Shown here: positions 43,440-52,933 of the stretch, piece after piece
Layout: every line of letters begins with the position of its first letter
Position numbering within the stretch: the stretch's first letter is position 1
Translations under genes and position numbers: made by a program
The notes under the pieces: generated by a model
The model's input: the letters and a program-made list of their open reading frames with translations, nothing else
What the model was told of the DNA's origin: nothing
Databases searched by the model: none
Source: an uncultured Pelagibacteraceae bacterium
GTDB lineage: Bacteria; Pseudomonadota; Alphaproteobacteria; Pelagibacterales; Pelagibacteraceae
Direction: 5' to 3'
Assembly (NCBI GenBank): GCA_902608385.1
Contig: CACLNT010000004.1
Coordinates: 31,165 to 95,164, forward strand
DNA length: 64,000 nt

Positions 43440-45870
43440 TTATGATCTCAACAGCTTGTTTTCAGGATCATAAGCAGGAACGTTTAAAATTTTTGCTTCT
43501 CTTTTTTGACCTTGGATTTCGACAAATAGTTCAGTTCCTTCTTTAGCTAACTTTGATTTAACATAAGCAAAAGCTAAACTTTTTTTTCACTCTAAATCCG
43601 TAGGCTCCAGAAGTAACCACGCCAACTATTTTATTTTCGTGGTAAACAGGCTCATTCCCTCTTGCATCCGCATCATCAACATCTATCTCAAGATAAACTA
43701 TTTTAATATCAACTCCAGATTGAAGCTTATCTCTAAGAGCTTCAGATCCAATGAAATTACTTTTTTTATTTAAATTAAAAAAACGATCCATGCCTGCTTC
43801 AACCAAGCTAATTTCACCTGTTAATTCAGCACCCCAACCTCGATAAGCTTTTTCTATTCTGAGAGAATTAACAGCATATGTACCAAAATTATTTATTTTT
43901 TCTTTTTTTCCAACCTCATAAATGGCGTCATACAAAGACTCCATTTGTTTCATAGGATGATGTAATTCCCATCCTAATTCTCCCATGTAGTTAATTCTAA
44001 GAGCTCTTACGGGCACTTTGTTTATTTCTATTTCTTTCCCTTTTAGCCATGGAAAATCTTTATTATCTAAACTTTCTGATGTTAATTGAGATAAAACTTT
44101 TCTAGAATTTGGTCCCACCAAAACAAGTACCCCATAATCTTCTGTTATGTTTTTTATTTCAACTTTTTCATTTTTACTGACATTGTGATTAAACCAGTCT
44201 AAATCTCTTATTTCTGATGCAGTAGATGATAGAACATAAAATTTATTATTTGCTAATCGTGTTATGGTAAGTTCACTTTGAATTCTACCTATTTTATTAA
44301 GCGTATGAGCAAGTATAATATTACCTTCTTTTTTTGGAATTGAATTTGCACATAAACGATTTAAGTATGCTTCGCTATCTTCTCCCTCAATTTCATATTT
44401 TGCAAAAGTACTTAAGTCTAAAATGCCAACATTGTTTTGAACGTTTTCACATTCCTTTTGTATATAAGGAAAAGCATTTGATCTTTTAAAACTATATTCT
44501 TCTTTCATTTCAGGTTTTGCAAACCACGCTGGTTTTTCCCAACCATAAGAGTCTAAATATACAGCTCCCATGTCTTTTAATTTTTTATATATAGGGGTAG
44601 TTTTTATTGGTCTACCAACGTCTATACTTTCATTTGGCATTGGAGTTACATACATTCTTGTGTATTGATCGATAGATTTATCAACTGCATACTTTTTATT
44701 TACCCAACTCATGTATCTTCTAGGTTCAAACTCAAGCATATTTATTTCTGAGTCGCCGTGGACAATCCATTGAGCCAAATATTTTCCAACTCCTCCACCT
44801 TGAGCAATTCCAACGCTTGCGGCACACGCCATCCAAAAATTTTTTAATCCAGGTGCAGGACCAGCAAAAAAATTATCATCAGGAGTATGTGTAATGGGTC
44901 CACAAATAATTTTTTTTATTCCAACATCTTTAAACTGAGGAATTCTGTTCATTCCTATTTCAAGATGTTTTTCAATTCTATCAAGTTCAGGTTCTAATAG
45001 TTCCATATCAAACTTCCAATCCATTCCACCTAAAGCCCAAGCTTTTGCATCTTTTTCGTATGGACCAATTAATAAACCTTTGCCTTCTTGTCTTAAATAA
45101 GCTGAAGCTTCAGGATCTCTTGTTACGGGTAATTCTTTTTTTAGTTTTTCTATTTCAGGATGTGACTCAGTGACTAAATAATGATGTATCATATTAATGC
45201 TAGGTACTTGTTTTAATCCAACCATTGCACCAACTTCAGGACAAAAACTTCCTGCAGCATTAACAACATGCTCACAAATTATGTCTCCATTTTCTGTAAA
45301 AACTTTCCACTCTCCAGATGGAAGTTGCTTTATATCTTTTACTCTATTTTTTCTGTAAATTTTTGCGCCACCATTTCTAGCTCCTTTTGCCATAGCGTTT
45401 GTAGTGCTTGTAGGATCTGTATGTCCATCTTCAAGAGTATGAAAGGCTGCAAGTATTCCATCTAATCGAATAAAAGGATGAACGTTTTTTATTTCATTTG
45501 GGGTAATTATTTCAGCAGGGGAACCAACATTGTCCATTATTCCCTTAACGTAATGAAACCAATCAATATCTTCTTTTTTATAAGCTAATCTTAAACTGCC
45601 ACATTCATGAAAACCTGTTGCCTGTCCTGTTTCTTTTTCTAATTGTTTATAGAGATTAGTAGAATGCAGATGAACTTTAGCTAAATTATAACTCCCAACC
45701 ATGTGCGGGCATTGTCCAGCTGCATGCCAAGTAGAGCCAGATGTAAGTTCTCCTTTTTCAATTAAAACTAGGTCTTTCCAACCTTCTTTAGTAAGGTGAT
45801 ACAATAAACTTACCCCCAAGATTCCTCCACCAACTATTACTAATTTGGCATGTGACTGAATTTTTTCCAT
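43440..45870 (-). CDS. Dimethylglycine dehydrogenase-type flavoprotein with GcvT domain, frameshifted near the end
   Basis: The N-half is a DAO-type FAD domain (GGGILGVSLLYHL) with the covalent-FAD motif 'SGSTWHAAGQCPHM'. The C-half is a GcvT/THF domain. It removes a methyl from dimethylglycine (or sarcosine) as methylene-THF. The track frame stops at 43558 after 'FRVKKKFSFCLC'. Removing one A from the A8 run at 43580-43587 gives 'VKKSLAFAYVKSKLAKEGTE' and continues to a stop at 43440, for 809 residues, the family length. The catalytic parts are unaffected. Upstream, 92 bases separate it from the divergent IMPase gene. Confidence 0.87.
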
Positions 45871-45962
45871 GAATTTTATTAGTTCAATTTTAATTATTTT
45901 TTGAAAGAATTATTTAATTTTAAGCTTTAATCAAGTTAAATTAAATAGTATGAAAACAGATC

Positions 45963-46766
45963 ATGTCTAACAAGGAATTCAAAAACTATAGACTTTATTA
46001 CAACTTTCTTAATTCATTAGCTAAAGATCTAACGAGACATTATTACAAAAAATTAAATAAACCTTTCAAAGTAATAAACAAAAGCAGAGGGAAGGGTTAT
46101 GATCCGGTGACTAAAGCGGACAGAGCTTTTGAAAAGTTTATAAGATTTAAAATTAAAAAAAAATTTCCAACTCATGAAATTATTGGTGAAGAATTTGGTC
46201 ACAAAAAAACTAAAAGTGACTTTACTTGGGTGATTGATCCGATAGATGGAACTAGATCATTTATAGTCGGCAATCCAACTTGGAGCAATTTAATAGGTTT
46301 AAATTATAAAGGAAATCCAGTGGTTGGTTTGGCAAATTTTCCAAAATTAAATAAATATTATTATAATACTTCAAAAAATAACTCTTATGTAGTTGAGAAT
46401 GGTAAAAAAAGAAAATTATCAGTAAATAAAAAAGCCACTTTTAAAAATATTAAAGTTGCAGGAGCATTTCATGGTTGGTTATCTTTAAAGAAACAAAGTA
46501 GAATTCCTAGAGTTTTAAAACTTATGCAATTTCCATGTTTTGATGCATTAAGCTATGCCCATTTTTGTGAAGGAAAAATTGATGCAGTTCTGCAATGTCA
46601 AAATAAAATTTGGGATCTACATGCTTTAATTCCTATAATTTCTGCTGCAGGTGGTGTTGCTTCTACCTGGAACAACAAAGATGCCAAATATGCTGGTAAC
46701 GTTTTGTTTTCTGCAAATAAAACTATTCACACAAAAATACTAAAACTTTTAAAACCAGCACTATAA
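45963..46766 (+). CDS. Inositol monophosphatase family phosphatase (HisN/SuhB-like)
   Basis: A 267-residue Mg-dependent phosphatase. The metal site residues are in 'EIIGEEFGHK', 'WVIDPIDGTRSFIVGNPTW' and 'WDLHALIPIISAAGG'. Members act on inositol phosphate, histidinol phosphate or PAP. The pattern fits the HisN-like alphaproteobacterial subgroup, but I cannot assign the substrate. It is lysine-rich and precedes the autotransporter by 15 bases. Confidence 0.87.
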   Translation: MSNKEFKNYRLYYNFLNSLAKDLTRHYYKKLNKPFKVINKSRGKGYDPVTKADRAFEKFIRFKIKKKFPTHEIIGEEFGHKKTKSDFTWVIDPIDGTRSFIVGNPTWSNLIGLNYKGNPVVGLANFPKLNKYYYNTSKNNSYVVENGKKRKLSVNKKATFKNIKVAGAFHGWLSLKKQSRIPRVLKLMQFPCFDALSYAHFCEGKIDAVLQCQNKIWDLHALIPIISAAGGVASTWNNKDAKYAGNVLFSANKTIHTKILKLLKPAL

Positions 46767-46781
46767 ATATTTAATTTTATT

Positions 46782-49112
46782 ATGAGATTATTAATCATTT
46801 TTATTTTATTCTTAACTTTAAACACTGCCAAAGCTGAAGTTGTTTCACCTACTTATGTACAAACTGTTGCTAGCAATGTTACTATGCCCTCAGGTATCAT
46901 ATTAAGTCCTGATGGAACAAAAATTTTCATGAGTAGTTATGATGGGGATGAAAAAATTTATCAGTTTAATTTAACAACTCCTTTTGACATATCTACATTA
47001 GACACTTCAAGCGAAGTAAGTTTAAATTTAAACGATGGGTCTGATGACTTGATGGATACATATATTCAAGGAATTGTATTTAATAATGATGGTACAAAGA
47101 TTTTTGCAATTGATCAAACTGGTTTAATGAATGTTCATTCTCTATCAACCCCTTATGATATTTCAAATTTCACACAAGATGCAGATGATGGACTAGAATG
47201 GGATGAGGATCAGACTTTATATACTGATGACGATGGTGATTTTGAACCTCATGATATAACTTTTAATAACGATGGAACAAAAATGTATCTTTTTGATTAT
47301 AATGGAGACGAAGTAGTTGTTGAGTATCACTTAAGCACTCCATTTCTTCCAAGTTCTGCATCACTTGGTAATGTTTTAGATTTAAATGATGTTAATGAAA
47401 AATTTCTTCAAGATTTAAGGTTTGATGATGATGGAACTAGAATGTACTTAATCGATTCTGGAACAGGCGATGGTGCTTGGAATTTTTATGTTTATAAACT
47501 ATCTACTGGTTTTGATGTTTCAACAGCAACATATGTTGGGAAACTAGCAAACTTTTTTGATGCAAGTGGTGGTCAAGGAACGCCTTTAGGAATGCACTTT
47601 TCTACAGATGGAATGAAATTGTATCAAGTTACATATAGAGGAGACTCTGCGAATAAGATTCACGAGTATAATCTTAGTTGTCCCTATGGAATTGTAATTT
47701 GTGAGGCAGATTCTATTTCTAATGTTGGTGCACAAGTAGAATTTGCAAAACACGTAATACAACAAAATACATCTACTGTTTTTAAAAGATTTGAATGGTT
47801 AAGACGTAATGAGGGTAAAAATAACCTTAATAATCTAACTGCTTCCATCAAATTAGATAACCCATTGTTAAATTACTGGATTAAAAAACTTCCTACCAAA
47901 ATAGTTTCAGTTAATGGCGCAGTGGAAAATGGTCGGTCTATAACTATTGGTCATGAAAATAAAAATAGTAACAACTTAGATAATTTTACGACTGCCATTA
48001 AATCAGATAACCCGTTGTTAAATTCTTGGATGAATAAACTTCCAGAAAAAATAACTGCACATAGAGCGTCCCTTAAAGAGAAGTCAAGTAAAAATAAAAA
48101 AACTATAAAAACCAAAAATAAGAATTGGGCTTACTGGTCTCATGGCGATATTTCATTTGGCAGAAAAGGTGACACCGCAACCTCTAAACCAAAAGAAATA
48201 AGAGTTTCAGGTTTAATGTTTGGTGCAGATAAAAAGATAAATAATAATAAGTTTGTTGGCGCAGCTATTAGATTTGGTAAAGGTGAAATTGAAAACATAT
48301 CCCCCGGTGGTATTGAATTAGACACAGAGTCATTAACATTAAATTTGTATAGCACTCTTCCAGTAAATAATAATTCTAACCTTAATGCTTTAGTTGGTGT
48401 AAGCTTGTTAAGAATAGATCAACTCCTATCAAATGAAATTACTGGTGAAAGAAACGGTAAACAAGTTTTTACAGCTTTTAATTTAGAATCTAAAGATAGT
48501 TATGGGAATTTTAACATAAGACCTACAGGCAAGTTTGAGTTTGGTGTTACTCAGTTTTCTAAATACACAGATTTTGGAACTTCATCAACTAACAGCCAAG
48601 ACACATACGACTCTCTTACATTTAAAACTGGAAATATTGCAGCAGGTTTTAAATTTGATAATTTAATCGATATCAACGATGGTAGACTTAGCCGAAACGG
48701 AAGTCTTGAATATATTAGAGATTTAACATCAAACATTGATTATAACTTTAAAAATAGCTCAGATAATGTTTTAGTAACTAAGACTGCCGAAACACATTCG
48801 ATACATAATATCAAAGGTAATCTTGGCTTTGAGATATTATATGAAAACGGTTATACATTTGCTTTAAATTATGAAAGATTTCAAGGACTAGATGACAGTA
48901 GTCATCAAGATAGTATATTCTTTAAATTTGGCCATCTACGTGAAGAAGATTCTGAGTTTGCCTTCAATTATAAACCATTACAAAATAATCAAATGGAACT
49001 AAGCTATGTTAAAGATGTTAATGGTTTTGATGTTAAAGTTATTTCAAATTACAGTTTAATGAACGAAATACCTGACTATGGAGCAAACATAGAAGTTTCA
49101 AGCACATTCTAG
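46782..49112 (+). CDS. Large outer-membrane autotransporter-like protein with beta-propeller-like repeats
   Basis: A 776-residue secreted protein. Residues 1-18 are a signal peptide. Residues ~30-300 hold five repeats with the core 'xFxxDGTKxYxxD' ('GIILSPDGTKIFMSS', 'DITFNNDGTKMYLFDY', 'LRFDDDGTRMYLIDS'), suggesting a beta-propeller. Residues ~330-420 contain two similar segments ('LTASIKLDNPLLNYWIKKLP' and 'FTTAIKSDNPLLNSWMNKLP'). The last ~320 residues alternate like a 12-strand barrel and end with Phe (SSTF), as autotransporter translocators do. No protease triad is recognised. Probable role: surface display or adhesion. Confidence 0.78.
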   Translation: MRLLIIFILFLTLNTAKAEVVSPTYVQTVASNVTMPSGIILSPDGTKIFMSSYDGDEKIYQFNLTTPFDISTLDTSSEVSLNLNDGSDDLMDTYIQGIVFNNDGTKIFAIDQTGLMNVHSLSTPYDISNFTQDADDGLEWDEDQTLYTDDDGDFEPHDITFNNDGTKMYLFDYNGDEVVVEYHLSTPFLPSSASLGNVLDLNDVNEKFLQDLRFDDDGTRMYLIDSGTGDGAWNFYVYKLSTGFDVSTATYVGKLANFFDASGGQGTPLGMHFSTDGMKLYQVTYRGDSANKIHEYNLSCPYGIVICEADSISNVGAQVEFAKHVIQQNTSTVFKRFEWLRRNEGKNNLNNLTASIKLDNPLLNYWIKKLPTKIVSVNGAVENGRSITIGHENKNSNNLDNFTTAIKSDNPLLNSWMNKLPEKITAHRASLKEKSSKNKKTIKTKNKNWAYWSHGDISFGRKGDTATSKPKEIRVSGLMFGADKKINNNKFVGAAIRFGKGEIENISPGGIELDTESLTLNLYSTLPVNNNSNLNALVGVSLLRIDQLLSNEITGERNGKQVFTAFNLESKDSYGNFNIRPTGKFEFGVTQFSKYTDFGTSSTNSQDTYDSLTFKTGNIAAGFKFDNLIDINDGRLSRNGSLEYIRDLTSNIDYNFKNSSDNVLVTKTAETHSIHNIKGNLGFEILYENGYTFALNYERFQGLDDSSHQDSIFFKFGHLREEDSEFAFNYKPLQNNQMELSYVKDVNGFDVKVISNYSLMNEIPDYGANIEVSSTF

Positions 49113-49130
49113 TATACTCTCATTAAAAAA

Positions 49131-49859
49131 ATGAGAATATTAGTTCTACAACATATTAAAATAGAAGATCCTGGTTTTATAAAAGATTTAATGATCAAGG
49201 ATGGAGCTGAGCTAACAACAATAGAATTAGACGAAGGTGAAAAAATTCCAACTGATCTTTCAAAATTTGATGCCATGTTTTCTATGGGGGGTCCTATGGA
49301 TACTTGGATGGAAAAAGAACATCCATGGTTAGTTGATGAAAAAAAAGCAATAAAAGAATTTGTTGTTGATTTAAAAAAACCTTATTTAGGTTTTTGTCTT
49401 GGCTGCCAACTTTTGGGAGAAGTTGTTGGTGGAAAAGTTGTTAAATCAAGCAATCCAGAAATAGGAATGTTAAATATTAACTTTTCTCAAAACAAAAACA
49501 ATGATCCTTTATTTTCAAAATTTCCTGAAAAGATTACTTCTTTGCAGTGGCATTCATATGAAGTTCAAGGTTTAGAAGACAATAATGATGTAACTCTTTT
49601 AGCATCTTCTCCAGAAACCAAATATCAGATTTTTAAATACCAAAATCATGCTTATGGAATTCAATTTCATATAGAAGTTAAAGATACGACTGTAAATGAG
49701 TGGGGATGTGTTCCAGAATATAAGTCAGCTTTGGAAAAAGAATTAGGTCCGGATGCACTTCAAAAATTTGACAGTGAAGCAAAAGCAAACATGGAAAACA
49801 TGAACAATTATTCTAAAATTTTGTATTCAAAGTTTAAGAGTGATATTCTTAAAATATAA
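49131..49859 (+). CDS. Class I glutamine amidotransferase-like protein
   Basis: A 242-residue free-standing GATase. The nucleophile Cys is in 'YLGFCLGCQLLGEVVGG' and the catalytic His-Glu is in 'GIQFHIEV'. It resembles the GMP-synthase-like subgroup of lone amidotransferases. It is followed after 11 bases by an AhpD-like gene with a good ribosome-binding site (AGGAGG). Substrate unknown. Confidence 0.83.
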   Translation: MRILVLQHIKIEDPGFIKDLMIKDGAELTTIELDEGEKIPTDLSKFDAMFSMGGPMDTWMEKEHPWLVDEKKAIKEFVVDLKKPYLGFCLGCQLLGEVVGGKVVKSSNPEIGMLNINFSQNKNNDPLFSKFPEKITSLQWHSYEVQGLEDNNDVTLLASSPETKYQIFKYQNHAYGIQFHIEVKDTTVNEWGCVPEYKSALEKELGPDALQKFDSEAKANMENMNNYSKILYSKFKSDILKI

Positions 49860-49870
49860 TAGGAGGTAAA

Positions 49871-50263
49871 ATGCCAATATTTAAACCAATTCCTGAAAAC
49901 GAAGCCAAAGGAAAAGTTAAAGAAATATATGACGAAATAAAAAGCACGAGACAAATTACAGAAGTTCCAAACTTTTGGAAAAATCTTGCAAACAACCCTG
50001 AAACATTGGAAAGAACTTGGACTTCATTAAAACAAGTAATGAAAAAAGGTGCTCTTGATCCAGTGATTAAAGAGTTAATATATGTAGCGGTTTCTATAAC
50101 GAATGGTTGTGAGTATTGTATAAAATCTCATAGCTTAGCTGCTAAAAAAAAAGGTGCTACTGATGAGATGTTAAACGAAATGATTGCAGTTGTTGGAATG
50201 GCTAATGAAACAAATAGATTGGTTGAAGGTTATCAAGTAGAAATTGACGAGAATTTTAAATAA
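49871..50263 (+). CDS. AhpD/carboxymuconolactone decarboxylase-like protein
   Basis: A 130-residue helical protein with the redox motif 'NGCEYCIKSHSLAAKKKG' (CxxC followed by His). This is typical of peroxidase-linked AhpD-like proteins in the carboxymuconolactone decarboxylase fold. Likely a thiol-dependent antioxidant or alkylhydroperoxidase. The strong Shine-Dalgarno AGGAGG precedes the ATG. Its stop touches the convergent dehydrogenase gene. Confidence 0.85.
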   Translation: MPIFKPIPENEAKGKVKEIYDEIKSTRQITEVPNFWKNLANNPETLERTWTSLKQVMKKGALDPVIKELIYVAVSITNGCEYCIKSHSLAAKKKGATDEMLNEMIAVVGMANETNRLVEGYQVEIDENFK

Positions 50264-51178
50264 TTAATCTATTGGATAATTCCAAGCATCACCTCCAATA
50301 ATTTTTGATATTGCTGAGAAATCTTTAGCACCATTACCTTCTTCACAAAATTTATTATAAATTTCTAAAGCCATAGTACCAAGAGGAGTGGAAGCTTTAA
50401 CTTGTTTTGCGCACTCATTAGCTAACTTTAAATCTTTATTCATCATACCTGCAGAAAATCCTGCTCGATAACTATTATTAGATGGAGTGCCTTCAATTAA
50501 ACCAGGTAAAGGTGGATAGACAGATATAGGCCAACTATTACCAGATGCATTTTTCATTATTTCGTGAACTTTTTTAATATCGATATTTAATCTTTTTGCT
50601 AACATTAAAGATTCAGAGGCTGCAATCATTGTAATGCCTAAAGACATATTATTACAAATTTTTGCTCCATTGCCACTTCCAAGCTCTCCAGCATGAAAAA
50701 TATTTTTTCCCATAATTTTTAATAAAGGTAGCGCAAGATTAAAAGCTTCTTTCGTTCCACCTGCCATAATATTTAAATTTGCTTTTTGCGCACCCATGAC
50801 ACCACCACTTACTGGGGCATCAATCATTTTAATTCCTTTTTCTGTAGCTTTTTTTCCTATTTCAATTGAAGTTTGAATATCAATTGTAGAGCAATCAATA
50901 AGAAGGCAATTTTTTGATACTTTATTAATTATGCCTTTGTCTCCTAAATAAACTTCTTTTGAGTTTTTACCTTCAGGCAACATTGTTATTACAGTAGTTA
51001 CTTCTTTTGTAATTAAAGCATCTAAGTTTTTTACAACATCAAGTTTTTTTTCTTCTGCTTTTTTGACCATTTTTTTTGAAACATCAAAAACTTTGACTTT
51101 TTTTCCTGCTTTCATTAAATTTTCGGCCATTGGACTTCCCATATTACCAACGCCAATGAACGCTACTTGTTCAGTCAT
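50264..51178 (-). CDS. 3-hydroxyisobutyrate dehydrogenase family protein
   Basis: A 304-residue beta-hydroxyacid dehydrogenase. The NAD(P) motif is 'FIGVGNMGSPMAENLMKAGK', the substrate loop is 'DAPVSGGVMGAQKANL' and the catalytic Lys is in 'GSGNGAKICNNMSL'. Substrates in this family include 3-hydroxyisobutyrate, tartronate semialdehyde and 3-hydroxypropionate. It is the last gene of the minus-strand run of small proteins, 21 bases after an SMR gene, and has a good ribosome-binding site (AAGGAG). Confidence 0.87.
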   Translation of the reverse strand: MTEQVAFIGVGNMGSPMAENLMKAGKKVKVFDVSKKMVKKAEEKKLDVVKNLDALITKEVTTVITMLPEGKNSKEVYLGDKGIINKVSKNCLLIDCSTIDIQTSIEIGKKATEKGIKMIDAPVSGGVMGAQKANLNIMAGGTKEAFNLALPLLKIMGKNIFHAGELGSGNGAKICNNMSLGITMIAASESLMLAKRLNIDIKKVHEIMKNASGNSWPISVYPPLPGLIEGTPSNNSYRAGFSAGMMNKDLKLANECAKQVKASTPLGTMALEIYNKFCEEGNGAKDFSAISKIIGGDAWNYPID

Positions 51179-51199
51179 ATTTCTCTCCTTTTGTTAAAT

Positions 51200-51535
51200 T
51201 TAATTTACTTTACCTAGTAAATTTACAATTAAGACCCCAGCTATAATTAAAGTAATTCCAATCAAACCATACAGATTGGGCATTTGGTTATATTTAATAA
51301 TTCCAAATATTAGTATTGATGCAACTGTAACTGCGCTGTAAGTGGCATAAGCAAAACCAACTGGTATTGCTGACATTCCTTTTGCAAGTGAAAACATAGT
51401 TACACACATTAAAAGTAAACAAGCAATGCTTGGTGCTAATTTTGAAAATCCTTCAGACATTTTTGCAAGACTATTTGCAATTATTCCACATGATATAGCA
51501 ACAAATAAAAAAATATACCCAGTGAGTGGTTTCAT
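51200..51535 (-). CDS. SMR-type small membrane transporter, second of a tandem pair
   Basis: A 111-residue four-helix protein aligning with EmrE/QacE. 'KMSEGFSKLAPS', 'PVGFAYATYSAVTV' and the terminal 'GVLIVNLLGK' match family blocks. By hand alignment the helix-1 glutamate (EmrE Glu14) is replaced by Gly ('AISCGIIANSLAKM'), and the helix-3 tryptophan (Trp63) by Tyr. Without the glutamate the usual proton/substrate exchange should not work. It starts one base after its paralogue ends and probably forms a heterodimer with it. Confidence 0.8.
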   Translation of the reverse strand: MKPLTGYIFLFVAISCGIIANSLAKMSEGFSKLAPSIACLLLMCVTMFSLAKGMSAIPVGFAYATYSAVTVASILIFGIIKYNQMPNLYGLIGITLIIAGVLIVNLLGKVN

Positions 51536-51536
51536 A

Positions 51537-51872
51537 TTAGCTAGTTTTTCCTAACAAGTTTACAATTAAGACACCAGCTATAATTAGCGCGAGTCCTATT
51601 ATTGTATAAAGATCAGGCATTTGTTTGAACTTATACATACCAACAATTGTGGTTGCCACAATACATAATCCTGCAAAAGAAGCGTAAGTTATTCCTACAG
51701 GAATTGTTTTCATGACGAGCGATAAGGTAAACATGCATCCAACAATGGTTATAGCTGTAATAATACTTGGTATTAATAATGTAAAACCTTGAGCACCTTT
51801 AGCAAAACCATTTGATGCAGTTCCTAATACAACTGCAATAATTAAAATTATGTAAGCTGTGATATTACCCAT
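51537..51872 (-). CDS. SMR-type small membrane transporter, first of a tandem pair
   Basis: A 111-residue four-helix paralogue of the next gene. Shared ends ('DLYTIIGLALIIAGVLIVNLLGK') show that the pair arose by duplication. The helix-1 position equivalent to EmrE Glu14 is again Gly ('VVLGTASNGFAKG'), and the Trp63 position is Phe (TYASFAGLC). Both members share the loss, so it is not a one-off mutation. Encoded six bases after a VOC-family gene within the small-protein operon. Confidence 0.8.
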   Translation of the reverse strand: MGNITAYIILIIAVVLGTASNGFAKGAQGFTLLIPSIITAITIVGCMFTLSLVMKTIPVGITYASFAGLCIVATTIVGMYKFKQMPDLYTIIGLALIIAGVLIVNLLGKTS

Positions 51873-51878
51873 TATTTT

Positions 51879-52268
51879 TCATTTACCTACTAAACATCTA
51901 GCTGTGATTTTATTTCCATCTAAATCACGAACATACCCATAATAATTTCCATCAGATCTTGGTCCTGGGTCACCTTCATTAACAGCTCCATTTTCTAGTG
52001 CAGTTGCATGAAATTTGTCGACAGCCTCTTTTGTTTTAGCTGATAGAGCAACCATTGTACCGTTGCCTACAGTAGCAGTTTCTTTATTATGAGGTTTTGT
52101 AATATAAAATTTAACTCCATCATCTTCACTTGAATGACCGTAACCGATATATCTTTCTGTAACAGTAACTCTTTTCATTCCAAGATGAGCCAAGACGGCA
52201 TCGTAAAACTTGCTTGATTTTTCAAGTTCATTAGTCCCTACCATAACAAAACCAATTACTTTATTCAT
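51879..52268 (-). CDS. VOC (glyoxalase/bleomycin resistance) family protein
   Basis: A 129-residue protein with the VOC fold pattern: 'VIGFVMVGTNELEKSSKFYD', 'GNGTMVALSAKTKEAVDKFH' and the C-terminal 'YVRDLDGNKITARCL'. Likely metal-dependent isomerase, dioxygenase or binding role. It overlaps the preceding SnoaL-like gene by one base (stop-start), so translation is coupled. Confidence 0.84.
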   Translation of the reverse strand: MNKVIGFVMVGTNELEKSSKFYDAVLAHLGMKRVTVTERYIGYGHSSEDDGVKFYITKPHNKETATVGNGTMVALSAKTKEAVDKFHATALENGAVNEGDPGPRSDGNYYGYVRDLDGNKITARCLVGK

Positions 52269-52588
52269 TACTTAGGCAACTTTGTTGCTCCAGTTTCCAT
52301 ATAAGCAACTTTTCCATCTTTAAATTTGTAATAAGTCATAACAGCCTCTTTATTACCATCGTTATAGGTCACATAAGCATGTTCAAATCCAACTTCATCA
52401 TTTTCAAAAAGAACTCTAACCTTTTCTTTTTTGACATCTTTCATACCTAGCCATTTTAAAATATCTTGTTTGCCTAATATATTTCCAGATGAATGCATTA
52501 AAAATTGATAATCGTCATGTATCATTTCTTCACCAGCAGCTACATCTCCTTCGTTTACTATTTTTGTCATTTTTTCAATTATTGACAT
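52268..52588 (-). CDS. SnoaL-like (NTF2 fold) protein, copy 2
   Basis: A 106-residue NTF2-like protein ('VNEGDVAAGEEMIHDDYQFL', 'ENDEVGFEHAYVTYNDGNKE', ending 'METGATKLPK'). It is a paralogue of the preceding gene: both share 'ENDE-G--H', 'DG---AV---Y--KDGK' and 'ETGAT'. SnoaL-like proteins act as cyclases, isomerases or binding subunits. No Asp/His pair of polyketide cyclases can be assigned with confidence. Confidence 0.8.
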   Translation of the reverse strand: MSIIEKMTKIVNEGDVAAGEEMIHDDYQFLMHSSGNILGKQDILKWLGMKDVKKEKVRVLFENDEVGFEHAYVTYNDGNKEAVMTYYKFKDGKVAYMETGATKLPK

Positions 52589-52602
52589 ATTTTATCCTTT
52601 CT

Positions 52603-52929
52603 TTATTTTTTTGTTATATTCGTAGCGCCCGTTTCAGATCGAATTATTTTGCCATCCTTTATATTATAGACTGCAAGGACTGCTTGTCTTGAACCATCTG
52701 TAAAAGAAACAAAAAAATGAGCCACTCCTATTTCGTCATTTTCATAGATGATACGAGAATTTTCTGTTTTTGGAGCATCAGGACTAATTAGCCATTTGCT
52801 TAATTCATCTCTTGGAATTTCTTCTCCGGTTGAGTGTTTTACCCAAACATAATCTTCGCTGACTACTTCGTTGTATGCTTGTATGTCTTGATTATTTTGA
52901 GCATCGAAAAGTTTTTGTATAACAGACAT
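52603..52929 (-). CDS. SnoaL-like (NTF2 fold) protein, copy 1
   Basis: A 108-residue NTF2-like protein ('AQNNQDIQAYNEVVSEDYVW', 'YENDEIGVAHFFVSFTDGSR', ending 'SETGATNITKK'). It is the first of a tandem pair with the following gene, 14 bases apart. The copies have diverged considerably, so the duplication is not recent and may reflect a heterodimer or divided substrate range. Confidence 0.8.
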   Translation of the reverse strand: MSVIQKLFDAQNNQDIQAYNEVVSEDYVWVKHSTGEEIPRDELSKWLISPDAPKTENSRIIYENDEIGVAHFFVSFTDGSRQAVLAVYNIKDGKIIRSETGATNITKK

Positions 52930-52933
52930 ATTT

